A DNA stretch of 21,803 nucleotides from RFSX01 sp964495785 (GCA_964495785.1 CAZBXL010000063.1:1-21803), one strand, 5' to 3'; numbered from the stretch's first letter, positions 1 to 7,958 are shown. Program-made: numbers and translations. Notes: generated from the sequence alone by a model not told the origin.

Positions 1-1766
1 TAAGAGAATGATTCAACATCAGTCTGTTCTTGAGTTGCATCTGTACGTCCTGATGTAAATGGAACTGTGATATCATGTCCACCTTCTTTAGCGGCTTGTT
101 CTATCCCGACACTACCAGCTAATACTATTAAGTCAGCAATCGAAACTTTGCTGCCTGAAGCATTAAAGTCTTTTTGGATACTCTCATACTTATCTAAGAT
201 AGTCCCTAGCTCGGCAGGATTATTTACCTCCCAGTACTTCTGAGGTGCTAATCTTATTCTTGCTCCATTGGCACCACCACGCTTATCAGAATTTCTAAAT
301 GTAGAAGCAGAAGCCCAAGCAGTGGAAATCAGCTGTGAGTTAGATAATCCCGCTTCTTTGATTTTTGATTTTAATGTATTGATGTCACTATCAGATAGCT
401 TAGTATCCGTTTGAGGAACAGGGTCTTGCCATAATAATTCTTCTTTTGGTACCTCAGGTCCTAAGTATCTCTGGATAGGTCCCATATCACGATGTGTCAG
501 TTTGTACCAAGCTCTTGCAAATGCATCAGCAAATTGATCAGGGTTCTCGTAGAATCTTCTTGAGATCTTTTCGTATGCAGGATCCATACGCATGGCTAAG
601 TCTGTAGTTAGCATAAATGGAGCATGCTTAATAGATGGATCGTGAGCGTCAGGTACAGTACCGGCACCTCGTTCATTTTTTGGTCTCCACTGGTGTGCAC
701 CTGCAGGGCTTTTATACAATTCCCATTCGAAACCAAATAGATTCTCGAAGTAGTTGTTGCTCCACTTGGTAGGTGTCGTTGTCCATGCACCTTCTAATCC
801 ACTTGTAATAGTGTGTACACCATGGCCATCACCAAAGTTGTTTTTCCATCCTAAGCTTTGAAGCTCTATACCTGCACCTGCAGGTTCTCTTTCTACGTAT
901 TTTTCTGGGTCAGCAGCTCCGTGTGCTTTTCCGAATGTGTGTCCACCTGCGATAAGTGCAACAGTCTCTTCGTCATTCATTGCCATTCTTCCAAATGTCT
1001 CTCTTATATCTCTTGCTGAAGCTATAGGGTCAGGGTTACTATTAGGTCCTTCCGGATTGACATATATCAAACCCATCTGCACAGCAGCAAGAGGATTCTC
1101 TAATTCTCTGTCACCCGAATATCTTTTATCTCCTAACCACTCTGTCTCTGATCCCCAATATATATCTTGCTCAGGCTCCCAGATATCTTTTCTACCACCA
1201 GCAAATCCGAACGTTTTGAATCCCATTGTTTCTAATGCAACATTACCCGTCAGTACCATTAGATCTGCCCATGATATTTTCTTGCCATACTTCTGCTTGA
1301 TAGGCCAAAGTAATAATCTTGCTTTATCCAGATTGGCATTATCAGGCCAGCTATTTAATGGAGCAAATCTCTGTGTACCAGAACCTGCCCCGCCTCTTCC
1401 GTCAGCTACTCTGTAGGTCCCTGCACTGTGCCAGGCCATACGAATAAAGAATGGACCGTAATGTCCATAGTCAGCAGGCCAAAAATCTTGAGAATCAGTC
1501 ATGAGGTCAGCGAGATCTTTTTTTAATCCTTCGTAATCTATAGACTGGAATTCTTTTGCATAATCAAAATCCTTATCCATAGGATCCGATAAAGCAGAAT
1601 TTTGTCTCAGGATATTTAAGTTAAGGGCGTTGGGCCACCACTCTCTATTAGAGGTGCCGCCGCCAGCACTTTTCTTCATGATACCACTGCTGAATGGGCA
1701 CTTACTGGCTGAGTTAGTTGTATAGCTTTTGCCAGCTGGGCCATTCATTTCATGTTGTATACTCAT
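1..1766 (-). CDS. katG: Catalase-peroxidase KatG, C-terminus cut by window edge
   Basis: Bifunctional heme enzyme that removes hydrogen peroxide by catalase and peroxidase reactions. About 588 residues are visible; the family usually has about 720-750, so the C-terminal part lies outside the window. The distal pocket reads RMAWHSAGTYR with R109, W112 and H113. Y235 (in GLIYVNPEGPN) and M261 (in GRMAMND) complete the Trp-Tyr-Met crosslink that catalase activity needs, and the proximal heme ligand is H276 in AGGHTFGKAHG. All key residues are therefore present. The ATG at 1766 is the first in-frame Met and is followed by the family-typical GGTSNREWWPN segment. No signal peptide is seen, so it is probably cytoplasmic. 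It is divergent from oxyR, whose product is the likely peroxide-responsive activator. Identification is secure. Confidence 0.97.
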   Translation of the reverse strand, partial: MSIQHEMNGPAGKSYTTNSASKCPFSSGIMKKSAGGGTSNREWWPNALNLNILRQNSALSDPMDKDFDYAKEFQSIDYEGLKKDLADLMTDSQDFWPADYGHYGPFFIRMAWHSAGTYRVADGRGGAGSGTQRFAPLNSWPDNANLDKARLLLWPIKQKYGKKISWADLMVLTGNVALETMGFKTFGFAGGRKDIWEPEQDIYWGSETEWLGDKRYSGDRELENPLAAVQMGLIYVNPEGPNSNPDPIASARDIRETFGRMAMNDEETVALIAGGHTFGKAHGAADPEKYVEREPAGAGIELQSLGWKNNFGDGHGVHTITSGLEGAWTTTPTKWSNNYFENLFGFEWELYKSPAGAHQWRPKNERGAGTVPDAHDPSIKHAPFMLTTDLAMRMDPAYEKISRRFYENPDQFADAFARAWYKLTHRDMGPIQRYLGPEVPKEELLWQDPVPQTDTKLSDSDINTLKSKIKEAGLSNSQLISTAWASASTFRNSDKRGGANGARIRLAPQKYWEVNNPAELGTILDKYESIQKDFNASGSKVSIADLIVLAGSVGIEQAAKEGGHDITVPFTSGRTDATQEQTDVESFS

Positions 1767-1810
1767 AGATGTTTTTTTATGATTAATAAAATTGAAAATG
1801 AAAAACTTAG

Positions 1811-1840
1811 GCATAAAGATAACCATTATCCTTTATAGGC
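1811..1840. promoter_or_regulatory. Inverted repeat between katG and oxyR, candidate OxyR operator
   Basis: An imperfect inverted repeat has core GATAA-CCA-TTATC (1819-1831). The arms extend outward as GCATAAAGATAA on the left and TTATCCTTTATAGGC on the right, the latter being the reverse complement of the left arm with small bulges. It resembles the ATAG/CTAT half-sites of known OxyR operators but is not a strict match. Its position between katG and its divergent regulator, and inside the predicted katG promoter, makes OxyR binding the simplest reading. This is an inference. Confidence 0.5.
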
Positions 1841-1843
1841 AAA
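1814..1843 (-). promoter_or_regulatory. Candidate katG promoter (Bacteroidota type)
   Basis: On the minus strand, TTTG (1843-1840) is followed after 18 bases by TATCTTTA (1821-1814). This matches the Bacteroidota -33 TTTG / -7 TAnnTTTG promoter in 7 of 8 positions of the -7 box and has normal spacing. The transcript would start near 1806, giving a leader of about 40 bases before the ATG at 1766. The operator-like inverted repeat occupies the spacer and the -7 box. Confidence 0.45.
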
Positions 1844-1877
1844 AACGAATTTATTGATACTTTTATCGAAAATTTCG

Positions 1878-2789
1878 ATGACAAAAAGTCAAATTGAATA
1901 CATACTCGCCTTGGATAATCTAAGGAATTTTGGATTAGCCGCAGATGCATGTTATGTATCCCAATCAACGCTGAGTGCTATGGTGGCCAAGTTTGAGGAG
2001 AATATAGGATTAGAGATATTTAATAGGAAAATGCGTCCTGTGACCGTCACTACGCAAGGGCAGAAAGTCATAAAATCATTGCGAAGTATATATCGAGAAT
2101 ATCAATTGCTCGACGAGAAGATTAATGAGATTAAGGGTTTTGAAGTAGGAGCTTTGAGTATAGCTTGCATACCTACAGTGGCACCTTATCTGTATCCACT
2201 TATATTGAATCCTTTGTCACTTAAGTATCCTAAAGTCAACTTTACAATACATGAATTAACGACAGAGGTTATTGAAGATGAGATTATAAATGGCAATATT
2301 GATGTTGGAATAATCTCACCACCGTTAGATAATAAAGAGCTTATTGAGTATCCATTATACGAAGAACAATTTTTTATATACGACTGTGGTGATTCAGCTA
2401 AGAAGAAAAAATATAAAATCAAAGATATAGATATAGATAGGCTTTGGCTGCTCGAAGAAGGACACTGTATGCGTAATCAAATAAGTCAGATCTGTGACCT
2501 TAGACAATCCAATAAGATGAACGGTAATATTATCTATAGCTGTGGCAGTATCTACACGCTTACGGAAATGGTGCAAAAAAATAAAGGCATTACGCTAATC
2601 CCATGCTTGGCGCTTATTGAGAATAGTCAGATTGATCAGTCTCGTATTTTTAAAATAGATCCTCCACCACCGTTTAGAAGAATAGGCCTTGTGACACACA
2701 AGAATTTTATAAAAACTCGGATGCTTGATAGTATATCAAAAATTATAATCCCAATAGTAGAAAAGCATAAACAAGATCATGGTTATTGA
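1878..2789 (+). CDS. oxyR: OxyR-type LysR-family peroxide-sensing regulator
   Basis: Transcription factor of 303 residues (E. coli OxyR has 305). The N-terminal winged helix-turn-helix reads RNFGLAADACYVSQSTLSAMV, close to OxyR proteins. The remainder is a LysR effector domain. The redox segment LLEEGHCMRNQISQIC has two cysteines nine positions apart, exactly the spacing of E. coli C199 and C208, which form the regulatory disulfide. Direct peroxide sensing is therefore expected. I chose the ATG at 1878; an in-frame TTG at 1854 would add eight residues that do not look like family sequence. Divergent transcription from katG supports the role. A TACTTTTA box at 1858-1865 may be its own -7 element, but no convincing -33 box is spaced from it. 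Confidence 0.93.
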   Translation: MTKSQIEYILALDNLRNFGLAADACYVSQSTLSAMVAKFEENIGLEIFNRKMRPVTVTTQGQKVIKSLRSIYREYQLLDEKINEIKGFEVGALSIACIPTVAPYLYPLILNPLSLKYPKVNFTIHELTTEVIEDEIINGNIDVGIISPPLDNKELIEYPLYEEQFFIYDCGDSAKKKKYKIKDIDIDRLWLLEEGHCMRNQISQICDLRQSNKMNGNIIYSCGSIYTLTEMVQKNKGITLIPCLALIENSQIDQSRIFKIDPPPPFRRIGLVTHKNFIKTRMLDSISKIIIPIVEKHKQDHGY

Positions 2790-2827
2790 GCCCTTCTTCT
2801 TAATGGTATTTATAACAAGACCATTCT

Positions 2828-2854
2828 GCAACAAGCTCGAAGCTCCCTTGTTGT
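2828..2854 (+). terminator. Hairpin between oxyR and menA
   Basis: CAACAAG (2829-2835) pairs with CTTGTTG (2847-2853), extendable by a G-T pair, across an 11-base loop. No U-tract follows (TAAAAGG), so it is not a classical intrinsic terminator. It lies 40 bases after the oxyR stop and 20 bases before menA. It could end oxyR transcription or structure the menA leader. Confidence 0.35.
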
Positions 2855-2874
2855 AAAAGGTATATCTTAGTATT

Positions 2875-3756
2875 ATGAAACATTGGCTTATAGCATTTCG
2901 ATTGAGAACATTACCATTGGCATTTTCATGTATTGGTATGGGAGGTATCTTAGCATCAGTTAATGGTGTTTTCGACTTGAAGATTTTCTTACTGTGTTTA
3001 TTGACAACAATTGCTCTTCAGATATTGTCTAATCTGGCCAATGATTATGGAGATACAATTCATGGTGCTGATAGTGAGGATAGAGTAGGTCCTCGTCGTA
3101 CAGTGCAAGATGGACATATAAGTTTAGCACAAATGAAAGTAGCCATTATAACCTCTGCAGTCATAAGTCTGGCATTAGGTCTTTATTTGGTTTTTAGTTC
3201 AGGGTTATCTTTTGCATTTATTGCATTATTTATCACGTTAGGTATAGGGTGTGTTATAGCAGCTGTGCTCTATACTAACGGACGCATTCCCTACGGTTAC
3301 ATGGGGTTAGGTGATATATCAGTGTTCATATTTTTTGGTCTAATAGGTGTTCTCGGTACATATTTTCTTCAAGCTAAGTCTTTGTCATGGGATGTCGTAT
3401 TGCCCGCTATAAGTTGCGGGTTATTGACAGTAGCTGTTCTTAATGTCAATAATATAAGAGATATAAATTCTGATAGATTGGCAGGTAAGTTATCTATCCC
3501 AGTGAGATTGGGACGTCAGAAGGCCGGCTTCTATCACCTTATGTTACTTGTCATTGCATTTGTTTGTGCCTCTGTATACGTCTACAGTCATGAGGTTGGT
3601 CTACAGCAATTGGCGCTACTTCTTGTATTACCATTATTGTTTATCAATGCAAAGGCGATACTGATGAAGCCTCAAGATCAACTCGACCCTTATCTTAAAC
3701 AAATGGCCTTGACTAACGTGGCCTTTGTGATTGTGTTCGGCGTATCTATCTTATAG
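2875..3756 (+). CDS. menA: 1,4-dihydroxy-2-naphthoate polyprenyltransferase MenA
   Basis: Integral membrane prenyltransferase of the UbiA superfamily, 293 residues. It attaches the polyprenyl tail to 1,4-dihydroxy-2-naphthoate to give demethylmenaquinone. The first Asp-rich motif reads NLANDYGDTIHGADSEDRVGPRR (residues about 53-75), typical of MenA, including the VGPRR segment. The second reads VNNIRDINSDRLAGK with D196 and D200. About eight or nine hydrophobic segments are visible. The start ATG begins MKHWLIAFRLRTLPLA, where the W-x-x-A-x-R-x-x-T-L-P pattern is the normal family N-terminus. No other men genes lie in the window, so it appears to be a stand-alone menaquinone gene. Confidence 0.95.
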   Translation: MKHWLIAFRLRTLPLAFSCIGMGGILASVNGVFDLKIFLLCLLTTIALQILSNLANDYGDTIHGADSEDRVGPRRTVQDGHISLAQMKVAIITSAVISLALGLYLVFSSGLSFAFIALFITLGIGCVIAAVLYTNGRIPYGYMGLGDISVFIFFGLIGVLGTYFLQAKSLSWDVVLPAISCGLLTVAVLNVNNIRDINSDRLAGKLSIPVRLGRQKAGFYHLMLLVIAFVCASVYVYSHEVGLQQLALLLVLPLLFINAKAILMKPQDQLDPYLKQMALTNVAFVIVFGVSIL

Positions 3757-3812
3757 TTTAGTATGATCAAATAATAGACAAATTACCAGTCTTTGTAGAT
3801 TTTGTGACTGAT

Positions 3813-3842
3813 AAGGAAACTACTTGAGAAGTAATTACCTTT
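3813..3842 (+). terminator. Hairpin downstream of menA
   Basis: An 11-bp stem with two mismatches closes on a GAG loop: GGAAACTACTT (3815-3825) against AAGTAATTACC (3829-3839). TTATGTTATT follows. It sits 57 bases after the menA stop and 25 bases before the next start codon, so it may terminate menA or lie in the next leader. Confidence 0.35.
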
Positions 3843-3866
3843 ATGTTATTAGTATAAATACAAATT

Positions 3867-4523
3867 ATGTCAGATATAGAAAATAAAGATGGCCGTACGG
3901 CTCATGCTAATTCGATAATAAAAAATCATATGATTTGGTCTATGGGAGCGGGCTTCATACCTGTACCTATAGCAGACTTTTTTGCAGTCAGTGCTATCCA
4001 ATTAGATATGATAAGGCAGATGTGTAAGGTATATGATATCAACTTTAAAGAAACAGAAGGCAAAGCGATCATAACAGCTCTTACAGGTTCTGGTATCGCG
4101 AGATTGGGTGCACGTGCAGTCAAGTTCATACCTGGAGTGGGTAGTATCTTAGGTGGGGTAACTCTTGCGGCGCTTTCTGGAGGATCGACTTATGCCTTAG
4201 GAGAAGTCTTTAAAAAGCACTTTGAGACAGGTGGGACTTTTTTAGATTTTGATCCCAGTAGACTGAAAAAATTCTACGATGAGAAGTTTGAGAAAGGTAA
4301 GCAGATGGCCAGAAATATGGAAAAAACAGAACATGATAAACATGAAGCTGCAGAAGAGATTGTCGATAAGGAAATGCCCTCTGGAAAGGTCACGAAAAAA
4401 GGTGCTCCTAAAGATTTTGTAGCTCAATTAGAATCCATCACTAAGATGAAAGAAAGTGGTGCCCTAACGCAAGAAGAGTTTGACACACTCAAAAAGAAAA
4501 TCTTAGATGCTCAGTCTCAGTAA
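3867..4523 (+). CDS. DUF697-type protein with C-terminal SHOCT motif
   Basis: Protein of 218 residues with no known biochemical function. Residues about 15-120 resemble DUF697: an amphipathic helix with IPVPIADFFAVSAIQLDMI, then a glycine-rich hydrophobic stretch (KFIPGVGSILGGVTLAALSGG) that probably contacts or inserts in a membrane. A charged Lys/Glu-rich linker occupies about 130-180. Residues 183-214 (DFVAQLESITKMKESGALTQEEFDTLKKKIL, given here by positions of its SGALTQEEF core) fit the SHOCT short C-terminal domain. DUF697 domains often accompany GTPases, but no GTPase is adjacent here. The gene is followed by a hairpin-rich convergent gap. Domain assignment is from pattern recognition and the function is unknown. 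Confidence 0.75.
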   Translation: MSDIENKDGRTAHANSIIKNHMIWSMGAGFIPVPIADFFAVSAIQLDMIRQMCKVYDINFKETEGKAIITALTGSGIARLGARAVKFIPGVGSILGGVTLAALSGGSTYALGEVFKKHFETGGTFLDFDPSRLKKFYDEKFEKGKQMARNMEKTEHDKHEAAEEIVDKEMPSGKVTKKGAPKDFVAQLESITKMKESGALTQEEFDTLKKKILDAQSQ

Positions 4524-4550
4524 CTCTGAATAAATTTCTCGTAAAACAAT

Positions 4551-4715
4551 TTTTTCTTGTCGACCTTGTGGAGATATCTTCGGATAATATTTTTTATACT
4601 TTATTAAAACTTAGACTTTCTCATATGCATGCTGAAGATTATTCGGCTCGTGTCTCGCTCGCAATGAAAAAGGTGTTTTTCATGTCAACCTTGCGGAGAC
4701 ATCTTCAGTGATATA
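4551..4715. repeat. Two degenerate copies of a roughly 33-40-bp direct repeat
   Basis: Copy A starts at 4551 (TTTTTCTTGTCGACCTTGTG...) and copy B at 4676 (TTTTTCATGTCAACCTTGCG...). Over the first 33 bases, 28 are identical; the last 7 or so bases diverge. The copies start 125 bp apart, both on the plus strand, in the gap between the DUF697 gene and tsaD. Such conserved units in an intergenic gap look like a dispersed intergenic repeat family, but no further copy was seen elsewhere in the window. Confidence 0.65.
4632..4708. terminator. Large interrupted hairpin between convergent genes
   Basis: The outer stem CTGAAGAT (4632-4639) pairs with ATCTTCAG (4701-4708), and the inner stem ATGAAAAA (4664-4671) pairs with TTTTTCAT (4676-4683) around a GGTG loop. 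Both stems are perfect; the sequence between them is unpaired or weakly paired (24 bases against 17). The right half of the hairpin is copy B of the direct repeat, so the left arm may be a degraded inverted copy. The position between two converging genes suits a bidirectional terminator, though that role is inferred. Confidence 0.5.
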
Positions 4716-4784
4716 GATAGTTATGCAATTCGGATTGAGAACAAACCGTAGAGCACAGTAAATGTCTATCAATTCATACTTCAA

Positions 4785-5786
4785 TTAAAATTCAAGTCGT
4801 GCCTCAGCCTTCACATCTTGCCCGCAGAAGTCTCCTTTGAGATATTTGTAATAACCAGATACACCTATCATCGCAGCATTGTCTCTACAGTATTCAAAGT
4901 CAGGAATGAAGTGTTGCCAATCTCTCTGTTTAGCTTCTTTAATTATTCTTTGTCTCATTTCAGAATTAGCGGACACGCCACCTGCTATGGCTACGGTATT
5001 GATGCCAGTTTCTTCAGTCGCCTTAATGAGTTTGAGCATGAGTGTATCTACAATTGTGGTCTGCACCGATGCACAGATGTTATTGAGCTCCTTAGAGATG
5101 AATTGAGGGTCTTTATCCACGTTTTCTCTAAGGAAATAAAGTATAGCTGTCTTAAGTCCTGAGAAGCTAAAGTTAAGCGCATCAACCCTAGATATAGGGA
5201 ACTTATATATGGCCTCACCTTCCTGAGCATGTTTGTCTATGAGAGGACCTGCAGGATAGGGCAGTCCGAGCATCTTTCCTGTTTTATCAAATGCTTCTCC
5301 AGCTGCATCATCAATTGTCTCTCCTAATATTTCCATCACATTATGATCAGTGACCTTGATAATCTGTGTATGTCCTCCAGAGACAGTTAGACAAAGGAAA
5401 GGAAAGTTAGGATGAGGTAGACTCGCAAAGTGTGCCATAACATGAGCATGCATGTGATGGACATCTATCAGCGGTATATCAAGACTCAATGCCATTGATT
5501 TAGCAAAACTGACTCCTACGATTAAGCTACCTAATAATCCAGGCCCCTTTGTAAATGCAATTGCGGATAAGTCTTTTCGATCAATTCCAGCTTTCTTAAG
5601 CGCTTGATCTACTACAGGTACAATATGAACTTGGTGTTCTCGAGAAGCCAGTTCTGGAATGACGCCACCGTAGTCAGCATGGGCAGTTTGTACAGAGACG
5701 ATATTGCTTAGTACCTCTCCGTCAGATATAACAGCAGCTGAGGTGTCATCACAAGAAGATTCTATTGATAATATATTAATAGGCAT
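4785..5786 (-). CDS. tsaD: tRNA N6-adenosine threonylcarbamoyltransferase TsaD
   Basis: Catalytic subunit that transfers threonylcarbamoyl to A37 of ANN-decoding tRNAs to make t6A; essential in most bacteria. With the ATG at 5786 it has 333 residues, normal for the family. It begins with the ASKHA-fold phosphate loop (ILSIESSCDDTSAAV). Metal-binding H111 and H115 lie in VHHMHAH, and the C-terminal CRDNAAMIG segment is typical. A GTG two codons upstream (5792) is in frame, but the ATG fits the family start better. The partner genes tsaB, tsaC and tsaE are not in the window. It converges with the DUF697 gene and is divergent from the gene at 5972. Confidence 0.96.
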   Translation of the reverse strand: MPINILSIESSCDDTSAAVISDGEVLSNIVSVQTAHADYGGVIPELASREHQVHIVPVVDQALKKAGIDRKDLSAIAFTKGPGLLGSLIVGVSFAKSMALSLDIPLIDVHHMHAHVMAHFASLPHPNFPFLCLTVSGGHTQIIKVTDHNVMEILGETIDDAAGEAFDKTGKMLGLPYPAGPLIDKHAQEGEAIYKFPISRVDALNFSFSGLKTAILYFLRENVDKDPQFISKELNNICASVQTTIVDTLMLKLIKATEETGINTVAIAGGVSANSEMRQRIIKEAKQRDWQHFIPDFEYCRDNAAMIGVSGYYKYLKGDFCGQDVKAEARLEF

Positions 5787-5971
5787 ATACACTGATTAAA
5801 GCATAAAATTGAAAAAAACTAAGGGCAAATACACCATTATTGTATAAATTGGCATCTATTGGTAAATACAAAGGCTTAACTATTTAGATATTTGGCGAAA
5901 AATTATTTACTTCACAACTTAGTCTAAGGACGAAATTTAATCGACTTTACTCACAATAATTAATATATCTC

Positions 5972-6547
5972 ATGAAATCAGTGATTAGCATAGTTTTATT
6001 TTTAGCTAGCCTCTTTTTAATGTACGTCCTTTATCTCAATATACAAGAGCCTATTAAGTTTCAGAATGAACTTACTAAGAGAGAGGATGCTGTTATCAAA
6101 AAATTAGAAGATGTCAGAAAAGCTCAAGAATTCTACAAAGATATTACAGGAAGATATTCTAAGAGTTTTGATTCCTTGAAGTATGTTCTTCAGACTGATA
6201 GCTTTAGTATTGAGAAAGTAGAAGGTGATCCTGATGATCCTACAGGTCAAGAATTCATAAGAACTATAATAAAGAGATCAGCAATAGATTCTATTAATAA
6301 ATTGGGGCTTGATATCAGCAACTTAGGTCACGTACCTTTTACTGACAATGAAGTCTTTTCTATTGACGCGGATACGATGACTTATCAATCTACTTTAGTA
6401 AATGTTACTCAAGTGGGTACAAGGTATAAAGCTTTTATGGGGCCATTTGCAAGTAAGAAATATTCTAAGTACGAAAGTTCTTATAATCCAGACAAGATGT
6501 TGAAGTTTGGAGATATGAATACACCCAACTTATCTGGAAATTGGTAA
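5972..6547 (+). CDS. Membrane-anchored conserved protein of unknown function
   Basis: Protein of 191 residues. Residues 1-23 form one hydrophobic segment (signal anchor), so the rest probably faces the periplasm. A charged helix follows (about 30-55), then the motif AQEFYKDITGRYSKSFDSL, which recalls the post-helix region of pseudopilin-like proteins, where an N-terminal hydrophobic helix leads to a small globular domain. There is no clear type IV prepilin cleavage site, so this remains a resemblance. Its stop overlaps the next ATG by one base (TAATG), indicating translational coupling with the DUF3822 gene and rsmD. The function is unknown. Confidence 0.75.
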   Translation: MKSVISIVLFLASLFLMYVLYLNIQEPIKFQNELTKREDAVIKKLEDVRKAQEFYKDITGRYSKSFDSLKYVLQTDSFSIEKVEGDPDDPTGQEFIRTIIKRSAIDSINKLGLDISNLGHVPFTDNEVFSIDADTMTYQSTLVNVTQVGTRYKAFMGPFASKKYSKYESSYNPDKMLKFGDMNTPNLSGNW

Positions 6548-7335
6548 TGATAGATATCGACTTTGATGAAGTAGAAAATATAAAGAAAATAAAAGAACTG
6601 TCTGTGGTACTGTATCCAGACAGTTTTTTTTATGGACTTTGGGATAATAATGAGACGCTTGTAAAGTCTGATCGACACTCAATGGTCAACTTTAAGAAGC
6701 TCATTAATATTCTTAATAAGACCTATGACTTTAAGATCACGAGGGTTATGTCTACGATTAAGCCCTATGTCCATCTTCCTCGAGAAGACTATGAGAAAAA
6801 GTACTACGAGGATTACTTTGATGGTGTCTACAATGTATCTAAGAGACAATCCTCAAAGAAGGATATCGATGACTTCTTAAGAGAGGAGATTACCACATTA
6901 CATTATATGGATAAGAAAGTCATGAAAGTGATGCAGTCTACTAATGCACCTTTCAAGACAGCACATATATCTACAGCATTGGCGAGTTATAGCTTCTTAG
7001 CGGATGCAGAATTGACCTGCTTTATAGAAGAATCTAAGCTGCACATATGTTATGCTAAAGATGGTAAGTTTCAATTATACAACCAGTACTACTGTGAGAA
7101 AGCAGAAGACTATCTTTACTATATATTACTTGTCATGGAGCATTTTAACATTCATCCTCACGAGAATACTGTTCATATTGGTGGTCATATCAATGTAGAT
7201 TCTCCATTGATGAAAATGTTAAGCGCCTATATAAAGGATATCGTTCTTGCAGATTCTAATATCGTCATACACGAAAAGCAAAAGATTCCAGCTCAATATT
7301 ACTTCGAATTATATCTGTGTAAATCATGCGTATAA
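6547..7335 (+). CDS. DUF3822 family protein
   Basis: Protein of 262 residues matching, by recognition, the DUF3822 family, which is largely confined to Bacteroidota and commonly sits next to rsmD. It has no signal peptide or membrane segment and is presumably cytoplasmic. The N-terminal part carries the LSVVLYPDSFFYGLWD strand-rich segment, and the C-terminal part has HENTVHIGGHINVDSPLMKML. The ATG at 6547 is chosen because it overlaps the upstream stop by one base. An in-frame TTG at 6541 would lie inside the upstream gene. The 3' end overlaps rsmD by 10 bases, so the three genes form a tightly coupled operon. The biochemical role is unknown. Confidence 0.8.
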   Translation: MIDIDFDEVENIKKIKELSVVLYPDSFFYGLWDNNETLVKSDRHSMVNFKKLINILNKTYDFKITRVMSTIKPYVHLPREDYEKKYYEDYFDGVYNVSKRQSSKKDIDDFLREEITTLHYMDKKVMKVMQSTNAPFKTAHISTALASYSFLADAELTCFIEESKLHICYAKDGKFQLYNQYYCEKAEDYLYYILLVMEHFNIHPHENTVHIGGHINVDSPLMKMLSAYIKDIVLADSNIVIHEKQKIPAQYYFELYLCKSCV

Positions 7336-7868
7336 TAGGAGGGGAGCACAGCGGCTACCGCTTCACACCACCAGCTAATAAATGGCCTACCAGACCTACA
7401 ACTGATATAGCCAAAGAGGGCTTATATAATATCCTAAGTAATAGAGTTGATTTTGAAAATATAAAGTTCCTTGACTTGTTTGGTGGTACCGGAAGTCATT
7501 GTTATGAGTGCATCAGTAGGGGGTGTACAGATGCCACGTACGTTGATAAGCATCCACCAGCGGTGGCGTATGTAGAGACGATGAGAGATAAGCTCAAGGC
7601 AAATGATATTCTTAAGGTGTTCAGGATGAATGTCTTTAAGTATATAAAAACATGTGAAACACAATATGACTATATATTTGCTGGGCCGCCGTATCCTCTT
7701 AAGAATATCGCAGAGATTCCAGACCTCATACTTGCAGCTGATATGTTGAGTGATGCAGGGTTTCTTGTTTTAGAACATAATCCTCATGTGCATCTCAATA
7801 AGCATCCTCAATTGACAGATCAGAGAAACTACGGAGAGACTTTCTTCAGCTTTTTTAGTAATTCTTAG
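7326..7868 (+). CDS. rsmD: RsmD-like 16S rRNA guanine-N2 methyltransferase, altered motif IV
   Basis: SAM-dependent methyltransferase homologue that normally makes m2G966 in 16S rRNA. It has 180 residues, a normal length. The start MRIIGGEHSGYRF and the RPTTDIAKEGLYNIL segment are RsmD hallmarks. The SAM-binding motif I is LDLFGGTGS (residues 49-57). Motif IV, normally DPPY or NPPY and holding the catalytic Asp/Asn, reads AGPPY, with glycine at position 120 (codon GGG at 7683-7685). No single base change from GGG gives an Asp codon, so one sequencing error is an unlikely cause. Motif I is also less canonical than usual (GSHCYE). The enzyme may be altered, inactive or a lineage variant. It overlaps the DUF3822 gene by 10 bases. 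Confidence 0.9.
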   Translation: MRIIGGEHSGYRFTPPANKWPTRPTTDIAKEGLYNILSNRVDFENIKFLDLFGGTGSHCYECISRGCTDATYVDKHPPAVAYVETMRDKLKANDILKVFRMNVFKYIKTCETQYDYIFAGPPYPLKNIAEIPDLILAADMLSDAGFLVLEHNPHVHLNKHPQLTDQRNYGETFFSFFSNS

Positions 7869-7958
7869 GTATCTATCGTTTATAATGAAATCTCTGGCTG
7901 ATTATGAATGAGTCATTACATAATCTTATTCAAGTTCAACATTTTTAATTGGTTTAAT

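Noticed and set aside
937..1416. 159-residue plus-strand open frame
   Set aside because: It lies wholly antisense to katG, whose reading frame has all catalytic residues; the plus-strand translation resembles no protein family.
1854..1877. TTG start extending OxyR by eight residues
   Set aside because: The added residues do not fit the LysR N-terminus, and the ATG at 1878 gives the usual OxyR length.
4551..4715. Possible CRISPR array
   Set aside because: There are only two copies, they are imperfect, the spacing is 125 bp and no cas genes are nearby.
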